Of a stretch of DNA of 64,000 bases, positions 63,916 to 64,000 are shown piece after piece. Position numbers and translations under genes: made by a program. The notes below the pieces were generated by a model. It searched no databases, had not been told where the DNA came from, and saw only the letters and a list, made by a program, of their open reading frames with translations. Each line of letters opens with the position of its first letter. Positions within the stretch are counted from its first letter, which is position 1. Origin of the DNA: Hyposmocoma kahamanoa (Eukaryota > Arthropoda > Insecta > Lepidoptera > Cosmopterigidae); contig NW_020654972.1 of the NCBI RefSeq assembly GCF_003589595.1, forward strand, positions 10,713,128-10,777,127. The letters are read 5' to 3'.

Positions 63916-64000
63916 TATATCATATCTTTTGTATCTTTGATGAAATGGAAGATAATTTCTGTGACTACAGCATAATGAACTTTATATCCATTGTGTAACG

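Overview
The window is AT-rich, intron-rich eukaryotic DNA dense in transposons, from a moth or butterfly (Lepidoptera). This is inferred from tRNA-headed SINEs, Jockey/CR1- and RTE-type LINE 3' ends, repeats I recognise as lepidopteran, and a glycine-tyrosine-rich insect cuticle-type gene. There are no bacterial operons, rRNA genes or CRISPR arrays. Three runs of N are assembly gaps (430-529, about 15307-15705, 47219-47318).

Two cellular-style genes can be reconstructed, and neither is visible as one open frame. The first, on the + strand, runs from a TATA box and initiator (about 6592-6626) to a poly(A) signal at 31147. Four small exons (6665-6676, 13136-13316, 28013-28135, 30740-30921) join in phase into a secreted 165-residue Gly/Tyr-rich protein, probably a cuticular protein. 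Its introns (6.5, 14.7 and 2.6 kb) are packed with LINEs, SINEs, MITEs and one intact Tc1 transposon. The second gene, on the - strand (coding 51077 to 49831, 5' exon ending at 51486), encodes a protein of about 384 residues with seven tandem acidic repeats and a basic C-terminal region. The whole gene lies between near-perfect 30-bp terminal inverted repeats at 49485-49514 and 51880-51909, so it appears to be cargo of a 2.4-kb transposon-like unit of unrecognised family. This is the best candidate for something undescribed.

Layout: 1-6500 holds a LINE with a long open reverse-transcriptase frame, then SINE debris. 6570-31170 is the cuticle-type gene with its repeat-filled introns. 31300-44200 is LINE, SINE and MITE remains without a recognisable cellular gene. 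44494-47750 has a piggyBac remnant and a 2-kb TIR element containing a gap. 48461-51909 has a hAT-like MITE and the cargo-bearing element. 52000-64000 is repeat-dominated, including an RTE-type LINE pseudogene fused to a MITE.

Several DNA-transposon families can be defined from the window alone. One hAT-like MITE has five copies, two with perfect 8-bp target duplications and one with 7 of 8. A second hAT-like MITE has two copies of about 500 bp. A 165-bp PIF/Harbinger-like MITE has two copies. Nested insertions at 5660, 28353, 32177 and 55453 give a relative chronology.
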